This document shows, piece by piece, positions 25,140 to 38,330 of a stretch of 64,000 nt of DNA (positions are counted from its first letter, which is position 1; every line of letters starts with the position of its first letter). Position numbers and translations under genes: made by a program. The DNA is taken from positions 1,491,501 to 1,555,500 of the forward strand of contig JABAKD010000022.1 of assembly GCA_012845835.1 (NCBI GenBank). Reading direction: 5' to 3'. Under the pieces are notes generated by a model. That model was not told the DNA's origin, did not search any database, and saw only the letters and a program-made list of their open reading frames with translations. The stretch is from Undaria pinnatifida. Its lineage: Eukaryota > Sar > Phaeophyceae > Laminariales > Alariaceae.

Positions 25140-25440
25140 GTCAAGCCAAAAGCAATGAAAAGCAACGAGATGTATTTGTTTGCACAAATACAGAGGTCTC
25201 TCGCTTGCAAGGCATCACAAGGCAAAGCAACGCTAATCAAAAGAAGCAGAAACAATGTCAACAAACACAAGGAAGCACAAGGCAAAGTAGCACGCCAAAG
25301 CAAGGCAGAGCAACGACAACCAAGGGAAGCAGAAAGCAAAGCCAACAGAGCTAAAGCCAACAGCCAGACAGAGCAATACCAGCGCTTGCGCTAAATCAGC
25401 GCAAGTCAAAGCCAGCGAAAAGGAAAGCAACGCAAGGCGC
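25140..25440 (+). repeat. Degenerate GCAAAGC-type purine-rich repeat, unit B
   Basis: Counterpart of 11200-11480, with indels. The frame-shifting differences between A and B show that no protein is maintained. Confidence 0.7.
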
Positions 25441-26224
25441 AGCGCAGATCAAAGCGGCTTACTTCGTGGTACCCTCCCCGCTACCACACTGCCTCTGAAC
25501 ACTTGCACCCAGCTACCCTTCCACCAACCAACGGTACGATGGCTCGTCGACCTAGACCCCACATCTTCAGAATTACCTGTCTCTTACGACAGGCCACAAC
25601 GACTCGTCCTGGACCCTTGTTACGGTGTGCCGTCTGCACGCGATATTTGTGTAAGCAATAGACCGACCATATGCCCTTGTTGGAATAGTATACATTTCGT
25701 AATTTAGCAGGAAAACAGGTATCCAGACCAGAATGTCAGTAGTGTTCAGTCGTGTCTGATTTGCTGTGCTCCGTACGTGCGTGCACTCAACGTCAAGCAG
25801 CGCTATACCGTCGCAAACGGGAACCTTTAGAGTAGCGGTGATGCACTCCATGATGCACCGGGCTTTCAAGTCGGTGACATGTCGAGTGATGCACTAGAAT
25901 ATTTGACAGTGCCTATGAGAGCCGGTTCATGCAGCTCGGTCATGTTTCGCCCCCGTCCCCACCTGTTCACTGGCGCACTTCATCTCCTCAAGGAAGTCTT
26001 CCACGGTTCTAATAAGGGACTTCTAGAGTATCAATTTCATGTCACGGGACTGGCGGTGGTCAAAGCGGTAGATAGACCTGTGCCCCGTATTCTTCTTTAG
26101 ATCGTACACCAGGGAGGCTGGGCAGCTCGTTCATAACCTCCCGCCATAAATAGAACCAGCCACAAACATACCTACCAATCCTTTAGGGAGGGCTACAACG
26201 ACTCGTCCTAAAAATCAATGAAAT

Positions 26225-26770
26225 GTACCGAGGCTCCGACTCTGTGATAAGAACTGCAGAGGTGGCACCGAAGTGTCTGTTAGGATCACTTGTGGTAGAG
26301 AAGAAAAAATAACCTAGTTTGTAAAGTGGCGTTTACGTGGCCAAAAGGAGGAAACTAAGAGAAGAAGGGAAGAAGTAAAAGAAGTAGCAAGAAGTGATCG
26401 ACGGGGGGGTATCTTTACCTGATCACGGCATTTTGCCAAAGCTACGGGCAGGTACACTCAACGGGAGCCGGTCCTGTTTCCTGCAACGATCTATGTAACG
26501 TCCTCGTAATGCTATAAGTAACGTTCTCTGTAACGCTTTTCTGCTAGTTATGGTGGTAAGCTGATTGACCTGTACAACGATCAACTTCCCGATACAGATA
26601 GGATGATTCTTATTCAGTATGCCGGCTGGACAGAACAAACTAATATGTCTTTCGCATCATTTCTATTCATCCGCATCTAGAACAATGATGCTTAGTTTAC
26701 TCGAGATAGTGACTACTAATCAACTTGGTGCCATTGGACTGCAGAATCCATATTCCAATACGCCCCTGTT
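26225..26770 (+). repeat. Intra-unit duplication, unit B, copy 1
   Basis: Counterpart of 12263-12800, starting gtaccgaggctccgactctg. Confidence 0.85.
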
Positions 26771-28319
26771 TGATGATAATTCAGTAGCTAGATGAACTTG
26801 ATACTCTAAACAATAAATACAAACGGTACACCATATTTAGACCTCTGTGTGTAAACAGCAGTAGTATGGAATTCACCATGTCACTCAAGAAAATGAAAAT
26901 ACGAATAGAACAATATATCAGATCTGTTGTATGAACAGCTTATGCATGGACGAAGTCATGTCACAACATACTACACGTGGTGTAATTACCAACGAGAAAC
27001 ACCCTAGATAAGGAGCGCAAACCAATCTGCTGGTTGTTAAACACGCCCCCTGAATTAATACATAGAGCTGCATGAAACCGAAGAAAATAGACAACTTTGG
27101 ACCCTGATTCAGAAAAATAGTGAAAATGCGTACTATTCAGTTTTACTCCGTATACAGGTACGTACGTGCTTGGAAGAAAATCTGCGAATGTAGGTAGCAC
27201 GGAAATAGACTATGAGTATAGTCGTACCACAAAAGCTGTACTCGTGGTGCTGCTTTGATGATCAGCGAGTTGTATCACAAAAGCTATAGACTGTTCGTGA
27301 TACTGTTTTGATGATCAACGAGTTATATCCTAGAAAAAAATAGGTGAAGAAAGAATCTTGTACGTTTACCGCGCCCGCTAAACTTAACCTAGAACACGTA
27401 AGAAATTTAGGAAATGGACACCAAACTGTGGACGTGTAAACGTAGTCCAGTGTTGCATGTAAAAGTGTACCACGTTCAGTTCGCGAGCTTGTATGCATGA
27501 TACATACTCGAAAGAAAGCAATAAAACAGAGAAAAAAAACCACACACTCAAAAACATGGTACGTCGTAGACGTAAGTCAGTAAAGCAGTAAAAATATTTA
27601 CTTACCAGTCAGTTGTATGAGCTTGTATGAGACTTGTACTCAAAAGTACGGGTACTGTACAGCAGAGCCAATTAAGAAACCTCATAGGTCACAAATACCC
27701 CCCCGCCCCCCCGAGGAAAGCGAATAAGGAAAACCTGTAAACAAAAAACGATCTACTGGTACTGTAGTTAGATGTGCTTTCCTGGTGAGCTGATGTGTTG
27801 TACATGAAGTAGTGATGATCTTCGTGCCTTCGCTGCTGCGTGGATGTGATGGATGATGTGCTCGTGCATAGAGGTATGCTCGTGAAGTGATGCTGCTGCT
27901 GCTGATATTGATGACGAAATGAAGAAGTGATGATCTTCTTGCCTGTTGCTGTTAGTGCTGAAAAGGCTCGCCCTGCTCTTGTCTTCATAGCTGTAGAACC
28001 AGCGTATCATAAAAGAAACAAACGCGTAGTTATCGACAATGCTGTTGCAAATGATCACTTCATGGCCCAATAAAAAAACAGATCGATTGCACAGCACGAA
28101 AAATGCGGCGTCCCCATAGAAGAACGAAAAACCCTGTGGAACACCCAATATTTGGCATTTTCCCGAAGCCAATGGGCCGATGAACATGTTTATCTCATGT
28201 AACCGTCAGACCTCAGGAAGTACGTGGCAGGTCCATGGTTTGGTGGAGATGTTGGTGGCTAAAGTCGATGATGGAGCAGTTGCAGCTGGGCGGTATGCAC
28301 CCATCAGTGTGCTGTCGAT

Positions 28320-28697
28320 GTGGTGTTGGCCGAATTGACCATGGCAGAAGTGACGGCGAGCACCGTGTTTCATCTCCCCCCAGTGAAACGTTACGGTGTT
28401 AGTCCGTGCTATGCAATTTGTATCAAGATTTATTGTGTGCAAGGAAAGCTAGTTCCCTCGTCGATCCATTGCGTGCAAAGAAAGTTTGAACTCGATGACC
28501 TGACTCGGCAGTACGATCAGGTCGCAGCTGCTCTACAAACAAGCAGCAAACGTATATCGCCCCTTCGTATTGAACAAAGGCCCGTAATTTCCCTTGATGT
28601 TGAGAGTATTGTTCCTTCGGTGTCTCAATATGTGTCTCGCGCGTGCAAGCGTAAGGGCAGTTGCTGGAAGAAAAATACTTTGCTCCAACAAGTCTGA
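28320..28697 (+). other. Open frame of about 125 codons, unit B; broken in A
   Basis: This plus-strand frame runs from a GTG at 28320 to TGA at 28695-28697. In unit A the same frame hits TAA at about 14991 (cattaagat versus cagtacgat), so it is open only in B. A 170-codon minus-strand frame overlaps it completely (28423-28935) and is also shortened in A. I do not recognise either product. Confidence 0.15.
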
Positions 28698-29327
28698 CAC
28701 TAGTAGGTTTAGGCGTGAAAGCGTTGGAAGAAGGTGCTGGAGGTGAATGCCCCGAATAGACGTATATATCCCGTATAGGCAGGAAGGGATTTCCGAGATG
28801 CCCCGTATAGGTGTAAAACCTCGTAAAGGCAGGAGGGGATGCTCCCGATGCTACGTGGAGTAGCTGATTCGTCAACAACCTGACTGCGTGTTGCAGCGCG
28901 TACAGATCTACTCGTCGTATTTTATCAAGATGCACAAGGAATGATTCATTTTACGTATTTCGCGTCTGATAGCGGGAAAACACGATTTTGATAACATCTT
29001 TGCGCGTCTTAATAGCGACAAACCGGACTCATTGCCTGCTACACGCGTGATAGCGCGAACAGCCTCCTTACCTACTTTGCACGTGATAGCGTGGGAGCAG
29101 GGTCCCTTCTCGAATATCCCTGATGTGCTTGGCGTACATAAAGATGCGATGCCTCGATGTCAAGGCTGATCTTGATCCTTGAAGAAAATACCCCGCACAG
29201 CAGAAAGTGGGGACCGTTCTTCGCACTCGTTGGAAAGCGTATCAATGTCAGCGGGACGCCGTTGGATGGTGCCAGACGATAGGTACATCAAAGGCGACGA
29301 GGCTCGCAACATGAAGGGAATATGTGT

Positions 29328-29860
29328 ACCGAGGCTCCGACTCTGTGATAAGAGCTGCAGAGGTGGCACCGAAGTGCCTGTTAGGATCATTTGTGGTGGA
29401 GAAGAAAAATGACATAGTTTGGAAAGTGGCGCTTATGTGGCCAAAAGGAGGAAACTAAGCGAAGATGAGAAAAAAAAAAGGAGTAGGAAGAAGTGATCGA
29501 GGTGGGGGATGCTTTCACCTGATCAGGGGATTATGCCCAAGCTCCGGGCAGGTGCACTCTGCGCCAGCCCGTCCTGTTCCCTGCAACGTTCTATGTAACG
29601 TCCTTGCAATGTTTCAAGTTACGTTCTCTGTAATGTTCTTCTGATAGTTATGGTCATAAGCTGACTACCCTGCACTACGATCAACTTCCCGATGCAGGTA
29701 GGTTGATCCGTGCACAGTATGCCGGCAAGAAAGGACAAACTCCCATGTATGTCGCATCATTTGTATCTTATCCGCGCCTAGGACTTTGATGCTCAGTTTA
29801 CTCAAGATAGTGACTTCAGTGATAACCAAAAAGATCTTATTGGACATTAGAATCCACATT
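29328..29860 (+). repeat. Intra-unit duplication, unit B, copy 2
   Basis: Counterpart of 15807-16350. The 250 bases just upstream (29160-29410) appear identical to 15639-15890 in unit A, making this one of the best conserved stretches between the units. Confidence 0.85.
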
Positions 29861-31123
29861 CCAATATCCTAGACCCTTTCACCGTAGATAGTAGGCAGCA
29901 ACGAAAAAAAAGCTGTCGGGACGTCCGGGCAGGCTATCATACGATGACTCGTCTTAAAACTTACCAGGCGGAGACAGACACGAAGGGAGCTGTCGTTTCG
30001 GGCAGCATACAACGACTCATCCTAGACCCTCCCGCGGTTGATCAGGGCCGGCGAAATTATATCTGACCCTTCGGGCAGGCTACAACTTCTAGAAGGGAGA
30101 TATGGCGCCGTGGTACAGTGATATCGTGCTATGTGCGCCTTTCATTGTGGAGGCAAGGGGCATGTGCAAGACGAGGGAAAACAAATACCTGGTACCAGGT
30201 ACCCTGCTGGTATGATAGACTAAAAATGCGACACAAACGCTGACGTCTCGAGTACTCGCATTCTGTCATTCCCTCTGCCGCCGTAGTCCACTGGCACGAT
30301 GATTGGTGACTGACTGAAACTAACTGCTGTGATGGCCAGAGGACGGCCCGTTAACTTTGAAAGGACTCTGCGATCATTGCGCAAGTTGACACTCAGGGGC
30401 CATGGATAACACTGGCCTGCTGGGGTTTCTGCTACTCGTAGGTTTTGCTGATGACGTGAATGAATGTGAAGCGCGAATTGGAAAACCCATGCGTTGAAGC
30501 ACAAGTTGACTGTCCACCCCTTTGCCCAGTACCATCCTGCCAGTGCCACGCATGGCTGCTTCGTAGGGGTCGGACGTCGACAATCGAAGGTTGACGCATT
30601 GCCCCATGATGAATTGATGTGTTGCTCAATGATGTGAGGTGTTCATCAATTTATTGGTACAGCGTGTTTGCGTGTGGAGTGTGGACTATCTGTCGGAATG
30701 TTGAATATTCATGTTTTGCGGCGAGATTATTCCGTGAACCGGAACGAAAAAGTGCGGCGGGATTACACGACGACAGTCACGTGCAATGCTTTCCTCGCAC
30801 GTATGATATCGTTGAAAGCTCGCACACCGCACAAGCTCGCACGCTCGCTCACACTTTCTGCCCAGCCTTCTGCCCGACAATCTGACAAATCCGCCACGCG
30901 AGTAGACAGCCACCTGCAACGACAGCCCATCGCGAAGCGATCACGTACAGCCAGCACTTACGAACCTGTCTTGCAGTCAGCACGTGCCTCGTGCTTTCTT
31001 CGTACGCAAGCGTTTACGGGCTGAGAGAGCTTCGCGTTGTTGGACCTACAATATTCAGCAGATAGATTCAACGGTGCTCTCGGCGATAATTACGGACTCC
31101 GGAGGAGGTTATTCGGTGCAGCA

Positions 31124-33528
31124 ATGGCGACCATTGTGAGTGCTCCCACCGCCCCCGATGTGACGACATGACATGGCATACCATGTCATCATGACACGAC
31201 ACGACCTACTGTACGTAGGCCGACGAGAACGATGTGTGATGCGGCATGAAGAAGGGTTAGGAACTATTGCAGGAGGAAATGTGCAGGCATCATAGCATGA
31301 CACCTGTTGCTTGCGTTGGAGAAGACTCACGTATCGCCCATTTCTCGGTCGGGACGCGAGCACGTCGTGTCCGCCGCAGTTCAACGCAAAAAGTCGTGCT
31401 ACACACAAGAACTGCATGATTTCGCTCGAGTATTGCTTCACGCTCGCAGTGCCGGTAGGAGCTGAAAATTGGCAGAACCAAACTCACCATTTTATCTTGT
31501 CCCTATCTCTTCCTTTTTCGCAACCTTCATGTAATAGTTTTGCGGACAATATTACGCTGCTGCGTTATCATCATGACAACGTTCTCATTCCCATCCCTCG
31601 TTTGTTGCGATGCTGACTTGTAGGGCGACCTGTTTTCTTTCATACGTCAATTCGTCGACAAGCGCACAAGGGTGATCTTGGAGATCATCAAACACGCCAC
31701 GACGCAGTGGATGACGTGGTCGGTGAGATCACGGCAGCGCAATATTTGTTTCCAAACTGTGCTGTGACAATAACCAATCACTACTAATTCTTTCTGTACC
31801 TCGTATGTAGCAGCACTCTGCATCAGCAATGTAGGCACTCCACACAGAGCGCTGTGCGTCGCGTGGGAATGAAACCACGATCGCTTTTCTGTTTGAGGAG
31901 GAGTCACAGTGCGGGACGTTTACTTACTCATTAGACACAGGGTGGTAAGAAAGGCAGGCTGAGGTTTACTGGAAAGTGTGAGTGTTGGGGACCTTTTCGT
32001 ACTGCAGTTAGTGTAGGGCGCACCCCCTTCCAAATAAGAAACCCCACCCCGGGTCCGTATTACTGTTGCTTATCGGGTGCCCGCTGCTAATAAATCTGGC
32101 ATTACCTCCTACGAGTTGTTTGTTGCCTTCTATGTGCAGCTTCAGACTGTAGTAGGTCTAGCCAATGTTGTGGCATGACAGCAACGGGGGCACAATCCAA
32201 ACGTTGTTCGAATCAGATGCTTAGGAAGGTCTGCACGGAGTATGTCTAGAGTGTATTTTTTCAACACTGCTATGATAGCAGTCTCGATCGTCAATTCTTG
32301 ATGGTGGTTCCCATGTCAACCAGAAAGAAGGTGAATTAACGGCGCTTGCTTTACCGCCCAGCACCACCCCTCGTAGCACTACCCAACCAGAAATAGCGTA
32401 TGTTTTCCGCTTCTTTGTGACGACTTTCAGGCTGGCGTGATGAACGCGGTGAATGAGTTCTGGCAGCAAAGTCAGGCGTCATCCGGACCCCCCGAGAACG
32501 TCGTCGAAGGCCTACCGAGCAGAGTTCGGGAGGATAGAGTCATCGTTTTCAACGACAAGGAGGAGGCCTCAACTAAAGAGGAGGAGACCAAAGAAGTGGA
32601 GGAGGACGACGAGGTAAGGGACAGAGACTGTACGTTGTTCCCGGGCTCCCGTGCGGAGGGGGTAGGGAAGGTCACGACTTTCGTACATTGTACGAAATCC
32701 TTGTTACTTCACGCTGGCCTTTGCTGGCCTTATGAGGGCGTTTGCTCGAAGTGTCTTTTCCGACCCGACATCGGACGACGGTCCGGTTTTACCGTTTTCA
32801 GTAGTCAACAGTTCCAACTGGGTGCAATAGCTTCGCCGTGAATCGTGAGAAAGCGGACAATATTTTTGCCATTATCGCTAACCACGGCATTTATAGAAAC
32901 AACTTGCCAGGTGCTACGGTAGGATGAAGGCGCCGAGTTGTATGCTCTACGTGTGAGTTAAACGCGGTACTCGCATGACCTCTGTCTGGCATGCTGTATC
33001 ATCTTTCGCCTGCTATTTTCAAGTTGACCGTGAGCGGCGAAAAAAAAAGAACGTCGAACGGCCAAGCCGGGCTCGACGGTTGACGCATGCTACGGTCGTA
33101 GAGGTTGCACGTGGTGCGCTGCTATCTGAGGAGCCGTGGTTGCTTAAAAGGTTATGTACCTACCGCCAAACACATAAACTGACAAAAAAGAAAGTGCGCG
33201 GGTCCCTGATGGATAAACCCATGTTTTTAGGTATAGACTACAGGGGCTGATACTGGAAAGAAAGCAATGTCATTCTGACGATAATAGGTTAAGGAGACCA
33301 GTTTCTCAGAAAATACTTTATCCAAGAAGTGCCACACCTACACCTCTAATGAATTGCTTTATCAACGATATTTCTGTTGTTCAGGTGGCTAAGGAGGTGT
33401 TCGTCCCAATACCGAAGAGCAGCAAGGCCAAGAAGGCCCACAATGGGGTGCGCCGGAGCTCCAAAAAGAAGGGCGCGAAGAGCCGCGCAGCGTACAGCCT
33501 CAGGGGTGTTAGCGGAGACGTACAGTAG
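31124..33528 (+). CDS. Unrecognised four-exon gene, array copy C
   Basis: This is the third copy of the array gene. Its exons are 31124-31135, 31624-31722, 32431-32613 and 33385-33528. Exon 1 reads Met-Ala-Thr-Ile, where A and B have Met-Ala-Ala-Ile. The exon 2 acceptor is TTGTAG instead of TTGCAG and is still a valid AG. Exon 3 has Asp to Glu in the acidic run plus silent changes (AAC/AAT, GTT/GTC). Exon 4 is identical to copy A except for the silent GTT to GTG. The gene is complete even though the unit is truncated about 3 kb downstream, so breakage of the array spared it. Confidence 0.6.
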
Positions 33529-34405
33529 TCGCGCCTCCTGGAGTAATGGCGGCGAGTACTTGATCGCGATACATCGGCGCAAGAGATGTTACATGGCGCT
33601 TGTTGTGCGGTTTGGACATGGTTCGCAGCTCATTTTGAGCGAGCTACGTTTCGTGCTCTTCTTGAACCACAAGGTGTGACTTCTGCGTGTTGCGTGCAGC
33701 TTCGGCATGATTGGCAGGTCTTGCTGAGCGACGTCCCCACTGTGCTCTGTACCGTTTGCTGAGTGTTTGTGCAGCTTTTGGTGGGGAGCTTTGTTCCCTG
33801 TGGGGTTCGCGGAGGCACCTACAATAGAAGCAGGAGTATCGACCGCCAGCATACGAACAGCTGATGCTGTTGCTGCTGCTTCTGCTGTTGCTGCGGCAGC
33901 TTTTTCCGTACCCTGTCATGTATTCTGTACGATATACCTCGTCATGGTTTGCATACACACTGCCAATGATGAACTTTCCTGATTTATTGTTCAACGAAAT
34001 ATCATCTATGCAGTTTCTTCAGCTGGTGCGGGAGATACCTCGTCATCATTAGCGCAGACAGCCCAGGACGAGCCACATAGAGTATTTGCCCAACGCCATA
34101 CTGTCCAATTATGTAGCATCGTCACGTCGTGCAGTTGTGTAGTGTTTAGGCATTGTCAGACAAAAAGGTGAAGCCGTTTTTCTCATACGGCTGGCGGAAG
34201 CTGGGCAGCTGTATCGTTAGGAAAGGGTTTGATATCGTGATGATTGATGCTGTCTGTCGTCGACATGTTCCGAATGTTTTTGTTGTTGAGTAGCTGGGTC
34301 GATAGGATAGGGTTCGATACCGATACTGACTATCGTCGGCATGCATGGTCTCTACGTGTCTAAGGAGGAGCTACTGCTGAGTCTGCTGCCCCCACTGACT
34401 TGCAG

Positions 34406-34639
34406 GTCATGCCGAAAGACTCATCACGCCAGAAAATAGTCGATTTGTTTTGGGAATCTTTCGACACGAGTAAATTGGGGAACGGGAAAATGTCACACAA
34501 GTTTAAACGTCGTAGTAGCAGGACGGAAACAGGCGCTGTACCCGGGTCGCGGCTGTTGGGCGGCGATATCGACGCGGTATGGTGTGATGGTCTTAATTTA
34601 ATAGTAGTCCACAACTATGTGCAGCGCGCGTTTTCATGA
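34406..34639 (+). other. Conserved open frame, unit C
   Basis: This is the unit C counterpart of the open frame at 4354, again preceded by an acceptor-like cttgcag and ending TGA. Its sequence is closest to unit A. No recognised domain. Confidence 0.22.
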
Positions 34640-35879
34640 TCTTGTCGCCGTGGTCTCCCGTTTGACACGGTATAAGAGCGATCTAAGAGTCTGCTACCGA
34701 CGGGCAGACCCTGCTGCAAGACTATCATTGCAGGGTGTGAAAGCGATAGAGCTCTCTGATGGAATTTTGAAGGTGGCGGTCACGCCGCTGTAGATGATTC
34801 GCCCGCTTCAACGCCGGCAGGTAGTAAGGCGTCCTACGTGCCCTGTACACAACTTTATGGCAAACAAATAGGTACATCATTCAGTTTGGTGTTCTTTTCC
34901 TAGGGTGGGTCCAATCTGTGCTTCATTAGTTTTCGCTTTCCTCGGTTGGAGCGTAGAACAACTCGATAGGAAGACCTATCACCCAATGTTAGGGGTGATC
35001 AGGTGATCGTTTCGCTTGGATTAGTTACCTTCTTGTTTTTCGCTCGCTTTTCACTGGAGACGAACGCCCTGCCCTGTACGGACAAAGCAAGTTTTATACG
35101 ACTGACTCATTTTTCGTTTCCCGGGAGACAGGTCTGTGTCTAATTTTCTCATCTCCTGAGCGTGGAGAGCCTAGCACAGGTCGATATGCAGGATCACGTA
35201 TCACTTCGCAAAATGTTGTACCTGGCTTATGTTGCTCGAAGCTTTCGTGTTCTGCTCGTCTCTTGACTGCCGACGACCAAGCGATGAAATCACAGCATCA
35301 ACCAGCTTTTCCCGTAAGAATTGTTTATGCGCGGCACATTGTCGCAAGGCAAACGGGTACTAACAATGTGAAGCTGTTCTTGGGCGAGTGGGGTCGGGTC
35401 ATCTAAACCAACAATCTGGAGGCAGCCAGAGCGCCATCCGAGCACACGCGTGTGTTGGTTAAGGGAAAATGGCCGCGTGGACAAAATAAACCATCACCTG
35501 ATGAACGTGGCGGGTTCGTTGCTACGGTACGCCAGCGCTTGAACGTTTTTACACCAAGCATTCCTCTCTGACGGAGCTCCTGATCTAGCGAACAACCAAA
35601 AGTGTTTGGATCCATCATCCGTTGTGGTTTTTGCTTCAATGTTCGTAAGATACCTATGACAGCACAGTTTATTCGATTTTGTGTCGGTCCTTGCTTGTAA
35701 CTCTTCCCAACATAGGTATCTGCTATCGGGTGAAGTATATATCTCCTCAAGTGGGCGTGCATCCCAAAAAATCATTGCTGGCACTCCTCCAACTGTAGCA
35801 CGCGTCTCAGGAAGTCGCCAAGGAACGTTACGGAACCGAAACACCACAAAACAGCTTCAATCACTTGAACATTCCAGTT

Positions 35880-36020
35880 CGACTCGTGGGAACTCTGCTT
35901 TTTACCCTTAACGGCCTTCTGGACAAGACAAGACCGTGGTTACAGCTGTTTTCCCGTCCCTCTCACGGGGCAACACTTTCCTTTCGTCTTATATCGCGCC
36001 TAAAATTCAGCAGTTTCACT
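35880..36020 (+). repeat. Dispersed repeat family 1, member in unit C
   Basis: Unit C counterpart of the element at 5868. The core here reads gaccgtggttacagctgttt. Confidence 0.7.
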
Positions 36021-36519
36021 GGTCGTTGTTGTCGCAATCGATTTCACAAACTCGAGCATTTGAACTTTTGGCGATTGAGACGCATGCTAGGAGTGGGGTA
36101 TGCTACCGTAGCACCACTCGTTTCTGAGGCTCCTGCCTCGAAGAGGGCTGTGACACATCCTACAGCAGAGGTCTTTCGAAAGCTTTCCGCATGAGGACCT
36201 CTACACACAACAACTACCTCATACTATACTCGCACTTCCCGAGGGAAATTTCCACGATAAGTCCCGCGGGGCTCCACGACCAATACCGCGGAACTCAACA
36301 ACAAATCCCATGGGAAGTTTCCACCACCTCCACGGCTACCGCCAGCTCTTTCGTGGTCCTAAGGCCCGCCCCGTCCTTCCGGTCGAGCCCGCAAGTAAGT
36401 AAGTGAACCCTCCAGAAGTCACCTACCCCGACCCTTTTCCCCCTGCCCACGCCCCCACGCCCCTTTCTCTCTATGTACATACACGCGTAAAATCTTTGTG
36501 AAAGGTATACCGGTATACC

Positions 36520-36600
36520 AGAGCCGAGATGTTAACCCCAGCGCACTCGCTAGATATAGTAGGTGTGGCAGTGTACCACTAGACTACCAAGTCAACCCCA
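36520..36600 (-). other. tRNA-like (pol III box-like) sequence at the array border
   Basis: Read on the minus strand, ggtagtctagtggtacactg resembles the D-arm/A-box region of eukaryotic tRNAs. About 45 bases further on, ggggttaacatctcggc resembles a damaged B box (usual GGTTCRAATC). I could not fold a convincing cloverleaf, so it is a tRNA relic or the head of a SINE. It lies 45 bases beyond the point where unit C loses homology. Confidence 0.4.
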
Positions 36601-37001
36601 CTCGATTTGATTTAACCAGAGGATATTGGTACTCTGTTTTATTTAACCAGGGGTTCTTGGTGCTGGACTATATTTAGTCAGCGATTGTTCGTGCTCGGCT
36701 GGAGCTTTCATGAACTTCCACGCAAAAAACGAGTGCAGGAAGCTGACGCGCGCCTCGCGCACCTCCTGCCATTCGTTGACTCCGGACACACTTTCCTCGT
36801 GGGCACACGCTACGACAGAGGTACACCATTTTGCCCTCTTGAGGGTGGTTGCTTGAATCGCTCCACACCTCGCCCCCAAACCTGCTGCGCAAATCGAAAG
36901 TGCAACTCGATTAATGAACATGCTCACGGCCTAGGTATTAACGTAACATTAATATCGCGCCAAAAAAACGAAGTATCTGGTAGCCTATAGGTCATTTTCC
37001 C

Positions 37002-37146
37002 GACGATTTTGGGTTAAGGAGCCCCGTCATCCAGAAAAAATGTTAGCCACGAGTGCTACCGCGTGCTACGATGGATGCATGAAGGTATACCCCTTTTCGG
37101 CTAAACTATTTTCTGATTGGCGGGGGCTCCTTAACTCAAAATCGTC
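37002..37146. repeat. Foldback (hairpin) element
   Basis: gacgattttgggttaaggag... at 37002-37025 is repeated inverted at 37123-37146 with one mismatch in 24. The pairing continues less perfectly inward (ccagaaaaaatgttagcc against ggctaaactattttctg), giving arms of about 45-50 bases and a loop of about 45. A related sequence occurs inside each array unit (3225-3290). It may be a MITE-like element. Confidence 0.75.
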
Positions 37147-37149
37147 TTA

Positions 37150-38330
37150 CATTCATTATTCTTGTTGCGCAATAGCATTTTGTGGGTGGCATTGGAATAT
37201 CATACCTGTAGTAGATCAGGGGTTTGTTCATCGGGTTGGCACTTTCAGATTACCCTTTCAGTTCTTGCCTCAAGAGGGGGTAAGAATAGAGCTCAAGTGA
37301 GGGGTAGTATTAAGAAGAAAAATGGTGCACCTCTACGTACCGCGTAGCACGTGTCTTAACCCTCACTTTTTCCCTTTTTTTTTCCCCTCTGAAGTCCGAA
37401 AGGGCTTGTAGTTACACTATTACAGAGATCCACTGTTAAGACAGGATAACATTTCACAAAAAAAGGGAAGCATCGCCACTTTGTAAGCGAGCTCTCCTGC
37501 GCTTCAACTGTGTTCGATCAAGGCTCTGTATACTTAGCAAGACCATCCAACGAAATAAACTGTAGCCTAACGCTTTTACACAAAGTCGGGTGCTTTTTTG
37601 CCCCTTTTGTTGCTTGATAGTTCATCCTGATAACAATGGATTTCCATAATATTAATAATACCTGTCGGTAGCAGACATTCTCCGCAGTCTCTGGGGCCCA
37701 TCCCAACGTCGCAGGCAGACAGAGCCCCTGTCGAGTGTCGAGTTTCCCTTCAAAGAGGTAAAGGAGGAGCATACGCTTCTATTACTGGTACCATCGTGCT
37801 ATCAGTACCACACTTCTACGAACAGTACTGTGGTATCATAAATAATAGTAGCTGGATGCAGGATGCACTTGTTACTCTTCTTTCCCAAATCGCGCAACCC
37901 CAAGAAAAACCTTCCGACACGTTCCCCCGTGGCAGTGCCCTCCATCGACGCTCGACAAATCTTCGAGGGCTCAACCCACCCCATCTCCTTGAGCGAGGAA
38001 CCGAAGACCGCACTCGAACGCGCGCCGTGTGCATCGAGCCGTAGGCTCGAAGCACTTCAAGCTGTGACCCAACCAGTATAAGACTATCGAATATACCGGT
38101 ACTGTTCCAGCCTTTAGAGTGCAAGGCCGGCCGAGCTGCTACCTTCGGCAGGATTCTACGAATATAACCTGGCCAGTAACCTCACTCTACCTGCATCTTG
38201 CAACGCATCGTCACTAGCGAACCGCAACTCGCAACAGGGCAGTTCTAAGCGTACGGTTACCTCCCCGTGACGAGGCCACCAAAAAATACGCTCGAATTCC
38301 GTAAACACTACGTACGATGTACCATGATCT
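37150..38330. other. Interval between foldback and family 3 repeat, no gene seen
   Basis: This stretch contains short unrelated open frames on both strands and a T-rich tract near 37370-37385. I see no splice-supported coding sequence. Confidence 0.4.

Larger units (their letters stand above)
16547..30066 (+). repeat. Giant tandem repeat, unit B (about 13.5 kb)
   Basis: This is the second, complete unit of the array, colinear with unit A. It has a single copy of the block that is doubled in A. It also has about 0.6 kb (21180-21840) with no counterpart in the sequenced part of A or in C. The A equivalent may lie in the N gap, because the bases just after the gap (7444-7530) match 21752-21845. 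Unit B lacks about 0.4 kb present in A near 10.8-11.2 kb and about 0.4 kb near 14.3-14.7 kb. It contains a spliced gene at 17589-19987. Confidence 0.95.
30067..36475 (+). repeat. Giant tandem repeat, unit C (truncated, about 6.4 kb)
   Basis: This third unit is colinear with A and B from the same landmark. Homology is lost at about 36475, just after a CT-rich stretch matching 6425-6470 and 23530-23585. It is therefore a 5' fragment that marks the right border of the array. It contains an intact copy of the four-exon gene (31124-33528). By eye it is closer to unit A than to unit B over the 3-5 kb part of the unit. For example, A and C share the same junction at 4670 and 34723, where B has its extra segment. 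Confidence 0.93.
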
